A DNA stretch of 64,000 nucleotides from Nemertoderma westbladi (taxonomy: Eukaryota; Xenacoelomorpha; Nemertodermatida; Nemertodermatidae). A model generated the notes under the pieces. That model made no database searches. It had not been told where the DNA came from and was given only the letters and a program-made list of their open reading frames with translations. The stretch covers positions 1 through 64,000 of the forward strand of contig JAUCBJ010001359.1 of assembly GCA_032718475.1 (NCBI GenBank), written 5' to 3'. Shown piece by piece: positions 31,261 through 41,766 of this stretch. Made by a program: the position numbers and the translations under genes. Within the stretch, counting starts at the first letter, position 1, and each line of letters begins with the position of its first letter.

Positions 31261-31515
31261 AGAGTCATCAGCAAAAGTTTGAATACACCTTTGATTTTTC
31301 ACATTTTTGAATGTCAGCACTAAAAATTGCCCCTGTGAAGTAAGTTACTAGGCTGTAACCTTTGTGTGGAGTATTGGAGGGAAATTCAAAACAGTTTATC
31401 TATTGTACTGTTTAAACTTGTACTGTAGAACTTCATAACTAGGCCTACCTACTGGTACCAGTAGAGCTTAGGCTGCAGAAATAGGCCTAGAGCCTCATAC
31501 TTAAAAGCCAAATTT

Positions 31516-33772
31516 ATGGGGAAAGAGCTCAGTCAAGCAAAGCGAGGACAGATTCAACTCCTTTTGGAAGAATCCTGGACCTATAGAAATATCGCCAGTA
31601 GGCTTCATGTGTCGCTTTGTGCGGTTCAGGGTTGTGGCTCGCCTCCGTGAGGTGTTTGACCCCACCAAATCGAAACCGCGATCTGGACGTACAAGATGCA
31701 CCAGTAAACGGACAGATGTCACCCCAATTCGGACTGCATTGCTACATAAGTTCATCCCCTCCCGCTTCGGGTGTTCTAGTCTGCAACCGGCCGACGAGGA
31801 TCTCACCCTCCTCCCAGCGCGCCACGGCAGCATCGGACTGCGGGACCCCACAATGCGGCAGACCCCGGCACGCTCTGCGTCCATGGAAGGCACCGCGGTA
31901 GTTTCCGAGGCGATCCAGAGGACGCAACCTCTCCACGTGGCCGACCACACTGCCAAATTGCAAGCTGTCCGCGCAGCTAGCCGCATCTCCCAGGACGAGG
32001 CCTACAAGGAGAAGTGGGAGGCTGCGTTGGGAGCTCTACTGGCAGACCGCAGCAAACTGCGACGCGAGCGGTCCTAAACAAAACCGGCGGCTGGTTGACG
32101 GCCCAACCAAGCATCCTGGACGCCACCGACCTCAGTGCCGAGGAGTTCCGGGACAGCCTGAACCTCCGGTATGGCCTCGTCCCACCAGGACTCCCGTCCA
32201 AGTGCGAGGGTTGTGGGGGGACGTTCTCCACCTCGCACGTGCTCAGCTGCAAGTCCGGCGGCCTCATCATGAAACGCCACGATGAGGTGCGCGATGTTTT
32301 CGGGGAACTCCTGGCGTCGGCGTTCGGTGTGTCCAGCGTTGAGCGGGAGGAGACCCTGTCCCGGGGGCACCTCGACAGGGAAGGTAGGGGGAGTGCGGGC
32401 TGATTTGGTCGCGCAGGGGGTCTGGGCGAACCAGAGAGTGGCGTCGTTTGATATTGCGGTAATTAATGCTGACGCCACCTCTTACGCCCAAACCAACCGC
32501 TCGACCGAGTCCCTCCTGGAGCAGCAGTGCCGGTTAAAGATAATGCATTACCGGACCGCCTGTGAAGACCGGAGGATGTCGTTCACCCCTCTGGTGGGCA
32601 TCACCGATGGTGTCTGGAGCGCCGAGGCCCAGATCCTCATCCGCCACCTCGCCGAGACACTCGTGGCCCGGCGGGATGGAATGCGAGAGAGGGGCCTCGC
32701 GTGTGTCATGGGGGGTGTTCGACGGCGGCTGCAGTTCGCGCTCCTCCGGTCCAGCTCCCTCTGCCTCCGGGGCGGCCGACGGTCGTGGCGAGGCTTGGGT
32801 TTCGGGGACGGGGCCAGTCTGCGAGGTGCGGGGCTGGCAGACAAGTTCTGAGTCGCTTTGTGTGGTGATGGGTATTTGTATTTGTAATTTTAATTTGTGT
32901 AATGGTCTAATATTAAGGTTTTTATTCATGTAAACGGACAGAGTCTTATTGTTCATATGGCTAAGAAGTCTCCCACTGTTTCCACAGAGAAGATTCGTCG
33001 TTTACTTCCAGTTCAACAAAGTTTAAACACACCTGACCACCCAATCAGTTGAAGCACCGTGGCTCACCGTTTGAAATTTGCAGGGTTGAAGTGTCGCAGA
33101 CAAGCAAAGAAGCCACTACTTTCGAGGAAGAATATTCGTGATCGATTGTCTTTTTGTAAAAAGTACCGTGAGTCTCCTGAACAATGGGAAAATGTAATGA
33201 TATCTGACGAATCACAATTTTTGCAGTTTGGAGCTTTTACAACTTCTGTGTGGAGGCCAGTTGGTAAACGCTACGATGCAAAGTACTGCAGGTTGAGTGT
33301 CAAAAACGCAGCCAAAATTATGGTCTGGGGTGGGTTTTCGGGGAATTGTGGACGTGGTCCATTGTGGTTTATGCCAAACCACACCACAATTAACTCTACA
33401 GTTTATAAAGATAATTTGGAAGAGAAGCTACCGACTTTCATGGCGATACACGATGTTGAGTATTTTCTCCATGATGGTGCCCCTGTCCACACAGCAAAGA
33501 AGGTCAAGAATTGGCTTGGTGAGAAAGGGATTCATGTGATCGGTCCTTGGCCGGGTCAATCACCAGACCTTAATCCTATTGAAAACTTGTGGTATGACAT
33601 GAAAAAAAAGGTTGCAGCCAAGAATCCCACATCAGCAGCAAACTTGAAGGAAGCTATATTGTCTGTGTGGGTGACAGAAACCACTCCTGAGCAGTGTCGT
33701 AAGCTTGCCAGATCAATTCCGAGGATAATTGAAGTTGTATTAAAGGCTAATGGTTTACATACAAAGTATTGA
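31516..33772 (+). pseudogene. Tc1/mariner transposase, interrupted
   Basis: N-terminal helix-turn-helix: MGKELSQAKRGQIQLLLEES from 31516, RNIASRLHVSLCAVQ, then after a frame change SKPRSGRTRCTSKRTD (second helix-turn-helix linker) up to the insertion at 31717. It resumes after 32942 (MAKKSPTVSTEKIRRLL) with a TGA at 33049 and is then open from 33053 to 33772: ISDESQF (first Asp), FLHDGAPVHTA (second Asp), SPDLNPIENLW (Glu). Between the second Asp and the Glu I count 35 residues, one more than DD34E Tc1 enzymes, so DD35E. Cut-and-paste enzyme acting on its own ends at TA targets; the present copy is inactive. Confidence 0.85.
31717..32929 (+). mobile_element. 3' fragment of an RLE-type LINE (R2/NeSL-like)
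   Basis: A GC-rich 1,213-bp insert flanked by the direct repeat GTAAACGGACAGA (31704-31716 and 32930-32942). It encodes the end of a LINE protein in changing frames: LLPARHGSIGLRDPT, EFRDSLNLRYGL, a CEGCGG...SHVLSCKSGG zinc motif followed by RHDEVRD, then RADLVAQGVWANQRVASFDI (RLE-like nuclease region) and a C-terminal WVR/RRRLQFALLRSSSLCLRG-like end at 32851. The order zinc knuckle then nuclease fits LINEs with a restriction-like endonuclease. 5'-truncated and frameshifted (near 32070 and 32390). Confidence 0.75.
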
Positions 33773-34019
33773 GTTTTTACCGGTTAATAGTTTTGAAAGG
33801 TGCCACTTATACCAAAAAGTTGCTTTGTTGGTTAGATTGTGCTTGAAATTAATTTTGATGGGTGCTAATGATATATTTAATGTTTAAAAATTGAATATTA
33901 TTATTAAAAGTTAAAATAATATAAAAATACTCAGGTGTATTCAAACTTTTGCTGATGACTGTATGTAAGTATGTAGACGTAATAAAGTAATAGAATGTCG
34001 CAATTTAAATGCAATGATG

Positions 34020-34900
34020 ATAGTAACTGCGATTTTGAATGCATTAGCAAACTGAAGTATTGCAATATACTAAATTATACATTGGATGAGTTATGGAAAT
34101 GTGTGTTCATGGCATTGGGCCTCCCGAACCGCCATAATGAAACGAATGTGGTAGGCAGTTGAGCCCTACCACGAGATGATCATATTCGAAATTACGTCCC
34201 GATGCAGGATATACTGTCAATCGCTGATACAGTAGGGCATGTTCCAAGTGTGGAATCAAGAAATCTGCATCTTCCAGTGATGATGTGTCGTATCTTAGCG
34301 AAGGTGGTCGACTTGACCATCACCTTTTCATTGTTGTTGTGGTGTGTGTGCCATGGAGGGCACAAGGAGATTGAGTCGGAGCTCAGCATTAATCCTTCTA
34401 CCATAATCGACTATATTAATTTTGTTATGGAGTATGCGTCAGTATACAACTCTGCTGACTATGAAGCTTCAGAGGGTACATTCACTGACACCCAATACGA
34501 CAAAACAGTAATGTCAAAATGGAAATACCACTGAGGAAAACGTACTGTTAAATATGGCACCCTGTGGATACACACGAGTATCATGGTATCTCCAAGCAAG
34601 TCGACATCAGGTAGCAGGAAGCCCAGGAAATGTTTTATTCAGATTATACCAGACCATTCTGGCGAATCAATAATATCACCTATCGAACATTTAGCTGCTC
34701 CTCACGCCTTTGTCACAACTGATAAACACTCCAGCTACCTCGCTTTAGGTAAATCTGTTCACGAAGACTACCCATAAGGTAGTCAACCACAGTGGTAATG
34801 AATGCTCAGGTTCCAAGTTTATAACAGAGGACGCACTCATACTAATCATGTCAAGAACATCCATTCCATGATCAAATGACTTATTCATATGAATAAATGA
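34020..34900 (+). pseudogene. Merlin-like (IS1016/IS1595-type) transposase relic
   Basis: A broken frame contains LHLPVMMCRILAKVVDL, then KEIESELSINPSTIIDY (helix-turn-helix), KWKYH-stop-GKRTVKYGTLW where Merlin/ISXO2 enzymes have KYNRGR...W, SRKPRKCFIQIIPDHSGESI, PHAFVTTDKHSSYLAL (second Asp region) and a VNHS-like stretch (about 34785). Stops at 34162, 34532 and 34776. Assignment is by this motif order; no terminal repeats were identified. Confidence 0.5.
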
Positions 34901-36436
34901 CTTATTATGTTATTATCATCAAGTATCTTGCCAGGGTGATATTGCTGGTAATAAGGTAGTTCAATACTTTCATAACAAACTGCAATAGACACGACCCACC
35001 GATTGAACCACTTTTAGGTTGGTTGCATGTCGCACTTTTATTGACTACTCACGCTAGCCACGATGAACTACACGCTAGCCACGATGAACTAGTCATGAAA
35101 CTGAAACTAGATTCAAATGTGCATATATACTATAGTGTTATTGAAATGTACTATTACTGTATTAATATTAATAAATATAATAATGTAATTTGAATTTTGT
35201 GAGGCCCATTGATTGCATAATGTTTATCACATAATACTATTACTGTATTATATATATATACTAGCAGGCAATACCCAAGGCATGTTACCCGGTATTTCCC
35301 GCTATCGGAATAGGCCTACTGGCGTACTGGTACCGGTATAGGCCTACTGACGTACCGGTACCCAGTACCGGTACCGAACGTGAATTAAACTTTTCGAAAA
35401 GTGGCCTATAACAACCGCTGGTTAAAGTTATACACACATGCCAAGTTTCAGCGCAATCCCTCCGCCCGTTTTGGAGGAGTTCGAACACAGAGAGAGAGAG
35501 AGAGAGAATTTGATTTTTATAGGTATAGATATAAACCTAGGCCTATTGCATGTATATAGTTTAGTTACATTGTTATGGAATGTTTATACAGTTATAATTG
35601 GAATGTTTTTTAATAATTTTCAAATTAATCAATGAAGTTTCACAATCTTTTTATCTTGTTTTAATTTTTTTATATATACCTAGGGTTATTGCCTAGGTAT
35701 ATATAAAGATGCCTTGTTAGGTCTCAGCCCACAGTTGTCATAATCAAGGCCTGTCAAAAATTGATTGCAATTTAAATGCATGGTCTCAATCAATTAATAG
35801 CAAGTGGAAATTGTATCAAGATATTAATTGCAATAATATAAGTTGTGCTTCCTATCAATTATTAAATAAATTGCGTTTTTCCCAATGAATTGAATTATAA
35901 AATTAAATTTTTGCTGGCCTTGGGCATAATAGCTGTGTCTTGTATACTGTAGAATACAGGTCTTGACTACAATATAATTGCTCCACTTAATATATTTTAA
36001 GAAACATAAGCATACTGGATATTTTTATTAATTGTTGTTATTCGCCAGTCAGGTCACAGATTACAGTTACTGCATATATACATACATAGACTGTAGAGTA
36101 TGGCATGGTTCAAGCCCAATTACAAACATATGGCCTAGCTAATAACTATGCATGTAAAACAAAGAGTGGAAAACATCTATTGTTGCACCAGCCAAGCCAA
36201 CGTTGGCCCAGAAAAATTCTTGAATATTAATTCAAGTTACTTACAAACAAAATTCATATGGAAAATTATCGTTGTAAAGGCTGTTTTAACCTTTGGAAGT
36301 TGAACAATAATTTAGGACCATAACCATACCTGTAATTGAGGTTACTGATGGTAGTAATATAGTGTCCAATCAAGATTATCCCATACATCCTCATTATTGT
36401 GAGGGAACTTACGAACTAAGTGCGGCAGCACAATAA
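34901..36436. other. Non-coding, with short repeats
   Basis: Holds a 23-bp direct duplication (CACGCTAGCCACGATGAACTA at about 35050 and 35072), a TACCGGTACC-rich patch at 35320-35370, a (GA)n tract at 35490-35507 preceded by a GCCAAGTTTCAGCGCAATCC motif of a kind common in invertebrate repeats, and the hairpin at 35669-35707. No gene recognised. Confidence 0.4.
35669..35707. repeat. Hairpin, 16-bp stem
   Basis: TTTATATATACCTAGG, seven bases, then its exact complement. Confidence 0.8.
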
Positions 36437-36854
36437 ATAATTCGAAATACCCGGATTAATAGTCCTCAGGTTTTAAAAAACCTCGCAAAGTATATAACGA
36501 AGCATTCGTCAGTGTTAAGTCAAACATATGCAGGTCGTAGTACTCAATTCAGAAACGAGGTAGAGCAAGCTATAATCAGCTATTTGATGTTAGTACCGGG
36601 CTTTCAGAAAAACCGACACGTTTCAGTCTCACGTGTTGTAGACATAAGGGAGAACCTTCAACTTACCATGAAGGCAACCCTTTGCAGTGAACTTGCCTTA
36701 GAGGATGACCCTTTCAACCCAGTCACAGACAGCTACTCACGCCAAGGGCTTTTTTACTTCGTTACCCACCCATTTCGATCACAAGCAGTACCTGGATCTT
36801 GGGGCATTCATTTCCGACCTCCAGGTGTGGCACAACGCCGACAGGGTCCAAAGG
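36437..36854 (+). CDS. Unrecognised exon-like ORF
   Basis: Open for 139 codons from the stop at 36434, with protein-like composition (AKYITKHSSVLSQTYAGR, RHVSVSRVVDIRENLQL, YFVTHPFRSQAVPGSWGIHF) and ending at a strong splice donor, AAG|GTAAGTAAG, at 36854/36855. No acceptor is convincing on the left and the downstream exon was not found. I do not recognise the family. It may be an exon of a host gene or part of a mobile element; codon usage and the donor argue that it is or was coding. Confidence 0.4.
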
Positions 36855-36865
36855 TAAGTAAGTAA

Positions 36866-38411
36866 TGCTTGTAAGCAGAACACACAACCCGACTCCCCAT
36901 CTGCCTGTCTATGCTAGAAATGATTTGGAGATAAACGTAGCTAAGGACAACTTTGGCATTGCTTTTAATGGTAATGGGTCATTCCTCTGGAAACTGTTTT
37001 AAGTCTCCTTGGATTACGTCGGCCATCGGCTGGGAAGGAAATTGCCAGGCTTCCACAAAATTTGAAACCTTTGGAATTTTTAATTAAAATTAATTGATTC
37101 CAGTGTCACTATCTCCTAGAGTGAAAGCAAGCATATTGGGGGATGGTTGAATGTATAGGGCTGCAGCACTTTGTCAGTTGATTTTAATTCTTGTTTTATT
37201 TATTTATATCAATTTGAATATTTTCCCCCGTATTCAAGATCGTCCTAAATTAATTAGTGTAAACCACTGCAGTCGGCCGATGCTTATGTCCAACAGAATG
37301 GTAAAGTCAACTAATAGTTGAACCATTCTATGTACTGAGCTGTTGAGAAGTATAATTCCAGTGCTAGTCCTGTTTCCAGTCCATCATAAAATTGCTTAAT
37401 TTGAATATTATTCTAATTATATACATACTTAGGTATGTATATATATAATTAGAATAATATTCAAATTATGACCTTGTGACTTAAAAAAAGAATCCAAATA
37501 ATACTGTCCATCCAAATATGATTTGTCAACTCCTACCTAACTCGGAATTCCTCTGCCCTAGCTTCTAAGGGATTCGAATTTGTTAGCTATCTATAAATAA
37601 ATTATTCAACATTCTGACATTATTATATTGTTAAAATATAAGAATAAAAAATACGATTGTAATTGATTGGAAATAAATGATATTCCGATGCAAAATTTTA
37701 TTCAGCAAAATTATATAAAGAAGATACAGAAAATCCGAAGTTTTTTGTGGAAATAAAAGATATTCCGAAGCATTTTTAATTCACTGGGCCATAAGATATT
37801 GACTTGAAATTCAGAAATTTTGATAGTAAATTTGTTCTAAAATATTTTTCAACAAAATTTTTTCTAATATTAGTTTTTTACTTTTCTCAGAACATGCTCA
37901 ATCCCTTTTTGGTCGGTTTCTATATGAACTGCCACATATGGTATACTTTTGTAAATTCGATCTGCTTTTGGGGGTTTAAATTATTGTTTAGGTGCACTTC
38001 GGAATTTTTCAGAATTTTCCAGAAACCTAGTTTCCGCATTTTTAACATAGTTTCTGCCTATTGCCCCTGTCCAAGGTGTGGTCGGTGAGGAATGAACTAC
38101 AGTAATACTACACACACACAATAGAGTACTGTAAACTCTGTATATTGGCATGTATGGTGTTTCTTGAATTGTTGTATTAAATAAATGGATTGTTTGCTGT
38201 TTGAAAAATTGAACCAGGTGAATATAAGTCAGTTACTTAAATTTTTCATGTATTTGTGAACCCTACTGCCCCACGAAAAATACTATTAAAGGTAATATTT
38301 TGTGCCATATACCTGTACCATATACTAAAAGTAGCACTTCTATGCCACTGCAGAATTCGAAACCATTTGTAATCGAATCAGCAGCCTCTAGTGGAACCAC
38401 GGAAACCTGGA
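36866..38411. other. No gene recognised; one long palindrome
   Basis: AT-rich. The palindrome at 37398-37467 is listed separately. An open stretch at 37804-38088 is hydrophobic and low in information; I do not call it. Confidence 0.4.
37398..37467. repeat. 70-bp near-perfect palindrome
   Basis: Left arm starting AATTTGAATATTATTCTAAT and ending ACATAC, 4-base centre TTAG, right arm its complement with four extra bases (ATAT). Could be a hairpin-type miniature element or a fossil terminal-repeat pair. Confidence 0.85.
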
Positions 38412-38641
38412 AGACAGGCATCATTATGCCTGTCTTTATTGTGTTTGCCAAATGCACCCCTTAATCTTCTGAGAGCCTTCTCAGAAGATTCGCAGCTATC
38501 GAAAACCCATGCTCAAAATAGTGCTCAAAAAATGTATTTTTTTTTTGAAATAATGAATTTCGGCCACAAAACAGGGTTTTTGAACCACTGTGCAGTGGCA
38601 AGAGGCATGACCTACTAGTAGTTCATTATAGTAGGTCATGC
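38412..38641. repeat. Cluster of four hairpins
   Basis: AGACAGGCA...TGCCTGTCT (38412-38435), AATCTTCTGAGA...TCTCAGAAGATT (38463-38490), CCACTGTGCAGTGG (38585-38598) and GCATGACCTACTA...TAGTAGGTCATGC (38605-38641), all with perfect stems of 6-13 bp. Confidence 0.75.
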
Positions 38642-38715
38642 AAGAGGCCTTTTTGTAAAACCACCTGCCAATCAAGCAAATGATTGTGTAATGTAAATTC
38701 AATAGTGGATGGCCA

Positions 38716-39140
38716 GCCAGAAACTCACTGTTGGTCTTTTTGGAGTGAACCAGAAGGCCAACACTAGAAGCAGCCTGTTGTAATGATCTGAGGAGCCGTT
38801 GGGCTCCTTCTAATTATTCTGAGAGTACTCCTATGTCATCAGCAAAGTCTAGATCAGCTAGGTACTTGGCAGGATTTCCTTGACTTCTAGAGCCAGTAGG
38901 TGTGAGTTACCATCACCAAATCATTATTATGATGATCTAAGGACATGTGTAGAACATACAGTAGTCAACCACAATTATGAACAAGAATGGCGCAAGTGTG
39001 TCTACCTGTAGGACTCCCCATAACACTTCGAATGGTTCTGTGTTACCATCAACAGTAGACACAAGTATCGTTGAACCATCGTATACTCATATGATTGCTG
39101 CAATAATTTCATCAGGAATCCCATATAATGAAAGTATTTA
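38716..39140 (-). pseudogene. LINE family A, copy 3 (internal fragment)
   Basis: Minus-strand match to the reverse-transcriptase core of copies 1 and 2, from the region after FADD (GGAGCCGTTGGGCTCC at 38791) to the segment encoding YMGF/SLYGIPDEII (CAGGAATCCCATATAATG at 39113). More diverged than copy 2, with several indels (for example ATACAGTAGTCAACC). Both ends are missing. Confidence 0.8.
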
Positions 39141-39334
39141 CTTTTAGTACTTTTAATTTCATCATTTTCCCATAGGACCAATCGTTTTCTTAAATATCAA
39201 AATTTATTACCTTTTTACTTATAACTAACTATATTAGTTATAAATACATTTTTACGCCCAGATTGGGCTATCATGTATAAAGTACAATATACTATAGTAT
39301 CGATAAAACACAGTCAACGCACAGTACACGTACG

Positions 39335-39633
39335 TGGGATCTAAATTTGCTTCCCCTCTAGCGTATAAATTAAATAATGTTAAATAATAATGTTAAATTG
39401 GGATCTAAGTTCACCTAAGATCTAAGTTCGCTTTACTTTCAATGTGGGATCTAATTTCGCTTCATGACTATCATGATGATTACCAAAGGCTTTACATAGC
39501 ATAAAGTGTGATCTAAGTCCACCTAGTTAGGATCTAAGTTCACCCTGATAGGATCTATGTTCGCATATATAGGACATAAGTTCGCAAATATCTAAGTTCA
39601 TCAAATTCAGGCATTGTAGGATCTATGTTCGTT
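39335..39633. repeat. Degenerate GGATCTAAGTTCGC repeats
   Basis: Ten copies of (G/A)GATCTAAGTTC(G/A)C with small changes at about 39336, 39401, 39418, 39446, 39509, 39529, 39550, 39571, 39590 and 39618, irregularly spaced by 17-65 bp in one orientation. Confidence 0.7.
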
Positions 39634-41766
39634 TAACCCATTTCCAGTAATAATGCTTTACATTTAGGCCTACTTATTTACATCCATCTTGTACACACAG
39701 TGCATACTTGTTTAAATTAAGTACAATCAAGGGTTTGAGTGGGCCTATGCTGCTGTCTTTGACATATATTACATGTCGGGTTTGAATTGACAATATTTCC
39801 CTAATACATATCTTAATTATTGTAGTGTAGGTATCCCGCCAAGTAGAGTTACCATACAGTTAAGACTGTTTTAGGCTTTGGGTAACCACTACTTAATCAC
39901 CATACTGTCATCAAACTAATCTTCATAATGAATTCCATGGGCCAATCTGAATTAGATATGATGTTTTCTGAGTTGGATGATGAGTTATTCACCCGTACTG
40001 TTGGCGATATTCATTCAATCACAGAGTGTCTACTAGTACCAATGCCAATATTCCTAAAACTAGTGGTTGTATCAAGCGCCACTCTCCCGCCCCATATTCC
40101 AGCATAAACGACATTGGAAGTCATGGCTATTCCCTTAGCAATATTTTGTCCAAACCTTGAAGACATTGCGGAGGAGGTGGCTTCTGTAGAACTCCAATGA
40201 TTAAGCCAATAACTAGACATGGATGACCATGAATCTTAATCTAAAAAACCGAATACCTAATATTCTCAAGAAAATATGATACTTACAATGATGTATTAAT
40301 TAGGAACACAACAATTATACAGGCTTAACACACGAAGTTCTTAGGAATATGGATGGATTGACAGCTAATTATCATGGGAAAACTCACTGCTCATATGTAT
40401 TAAAAAAGATCTTAAAATCAACTGATATATTTTTTAAACTACGTTATATACTGCCCACACATAACACATCTACACATCACACAAAACACACTAATCCAAC
40501 CATAAATAACAACATAGGGCACATTTATATGGGGCAACGAACACAAAGAGTACATTTACCCAATCAAAATTATCAAAATACTAAGAGCAATAACGTTCAA
40601 CCATTGCAGAGCACATGCTCCACCCATCTTATAAACAACTTAACATACTGCCAAAACGAACAGCTACAGTACACTCATATGATACCTGATCGACCACAAA
40701 CAAAAAAAATTATTTCATACCAAGCACAGCACACGTCTACTACAAACACAACAATCTCTAAAATACCACAGTTCCCTTCTGGAATTCACTGTCTAGTCTA
40801 ATGATCTGAAACAATCCAACACAAAATATACCTTTGCAAAAAACTATAAAATATACTTAATGAGTACTATAAGCCCTTAATAATAAGTTTCTTCTACTTT
40901 TACCTTTATATCTATAATACTGTAATATAATCCACGAATACTAAAAAATGACTATTATTCGATAAAAAAAAAGCAAGCGGAAATCACTGCCTTTTTTCAC
41001 TCATTTTCAATTTAGTGAAATTAAACTACTGGTATTCTGTCCAAGTGGTTGAGTTTTACATGAGCTGGCAGGTTTTTAGCACGAGTGAAGCAAGCGAGTA
41101 TTATAATGCCAACGAGTCAAAAACTCAACACATGAGGGCAGAATAACTGAATTTTGCTAAAGAAAATGATAGTGTTTTCCGTTCCGTTTTTGTATCGAAT
41201 ATATTGTTTTATTTGAAAAAAAATTACCAGCATTATCATTGTTTACGACGTATAATATATTAATGCTGCCCACGTTTTCAGATAGATATCCTAAGATTTC
41301 TAAGGTAGATCCGAAAACATCAAGTCATCTTGCTCAATCAAATTTTCGAGCATATACAGATCTTCAATAGTTAGGCCTACCACCAGGTCCGGTACTGCTA
41401 ACAGCCATTCTGTAGGATCCATAAATTGGTGCAGGGGTGGAGATTTATTGCCCAGTTTAAGAAGTCATAGGTGATAGCTGGAGTGGCACTTGCAGACCGG
41501 TAATGTACTCTACTATAGGCCTACAGTACCTTACCCAGTAGTGGGAAGGTAATACTGTAATGCAGTCAGACATTACCAGCATATTATAGTAGCCCTAGCC
41601 ATAGCTGTAGTCATAGTAGTCGTTATAGTAGTAGTAGTAGCCTAAACTGCACTTACAACTGTCAGACTGAACAGACAGAGAGAGTATTGTGTCAAGTATT
41701 GTGTACCGGTATGCTGTAACTATACCGCCTATTTCATACAACTTACTAATAATTGTTATTATCTAA
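39634..41766. other. No recognised gene; two unexplained ORFs
   Basis: A minus-strand ATG-initiated frame at 40220-40011 (69 residues, MSSYWLNHWSSTEATSS...) and a plus frame at 40349-40801 (150 residues, rich in Thr, Asn, His) are open but resemble nothing I know; neither is supported by splice or promoter signals. From 41580 to 41640 there is a TAGTAG/CATAG-rich microsatellite. Confidence 0.3.

Larger units (their letters stand above)
31261..33961 (+). mobile_element. Tc1/mariner element (DD35E), split by a LINE insertion
   Basis: Inverted ends AGTCATCAGCAAAAGTTTGA followed by ATACACCT at 31263 and complement ending at 33961; the right end is followed by TA. The outermost left bases differ (GAGTC against CAGTC). 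The transposase gene lies within, and a 1,213-bp GC-rich LINE fragment (31717-32929) was inserted into its N-terminal part. Confidence 0.8.

Noticed and set aside
32274-32956. Arg/Pro-rich minus-strand frames around 32074-32956
   Set aside because: Antisense shadows of the GC-rich RLE-type LINE fragment.
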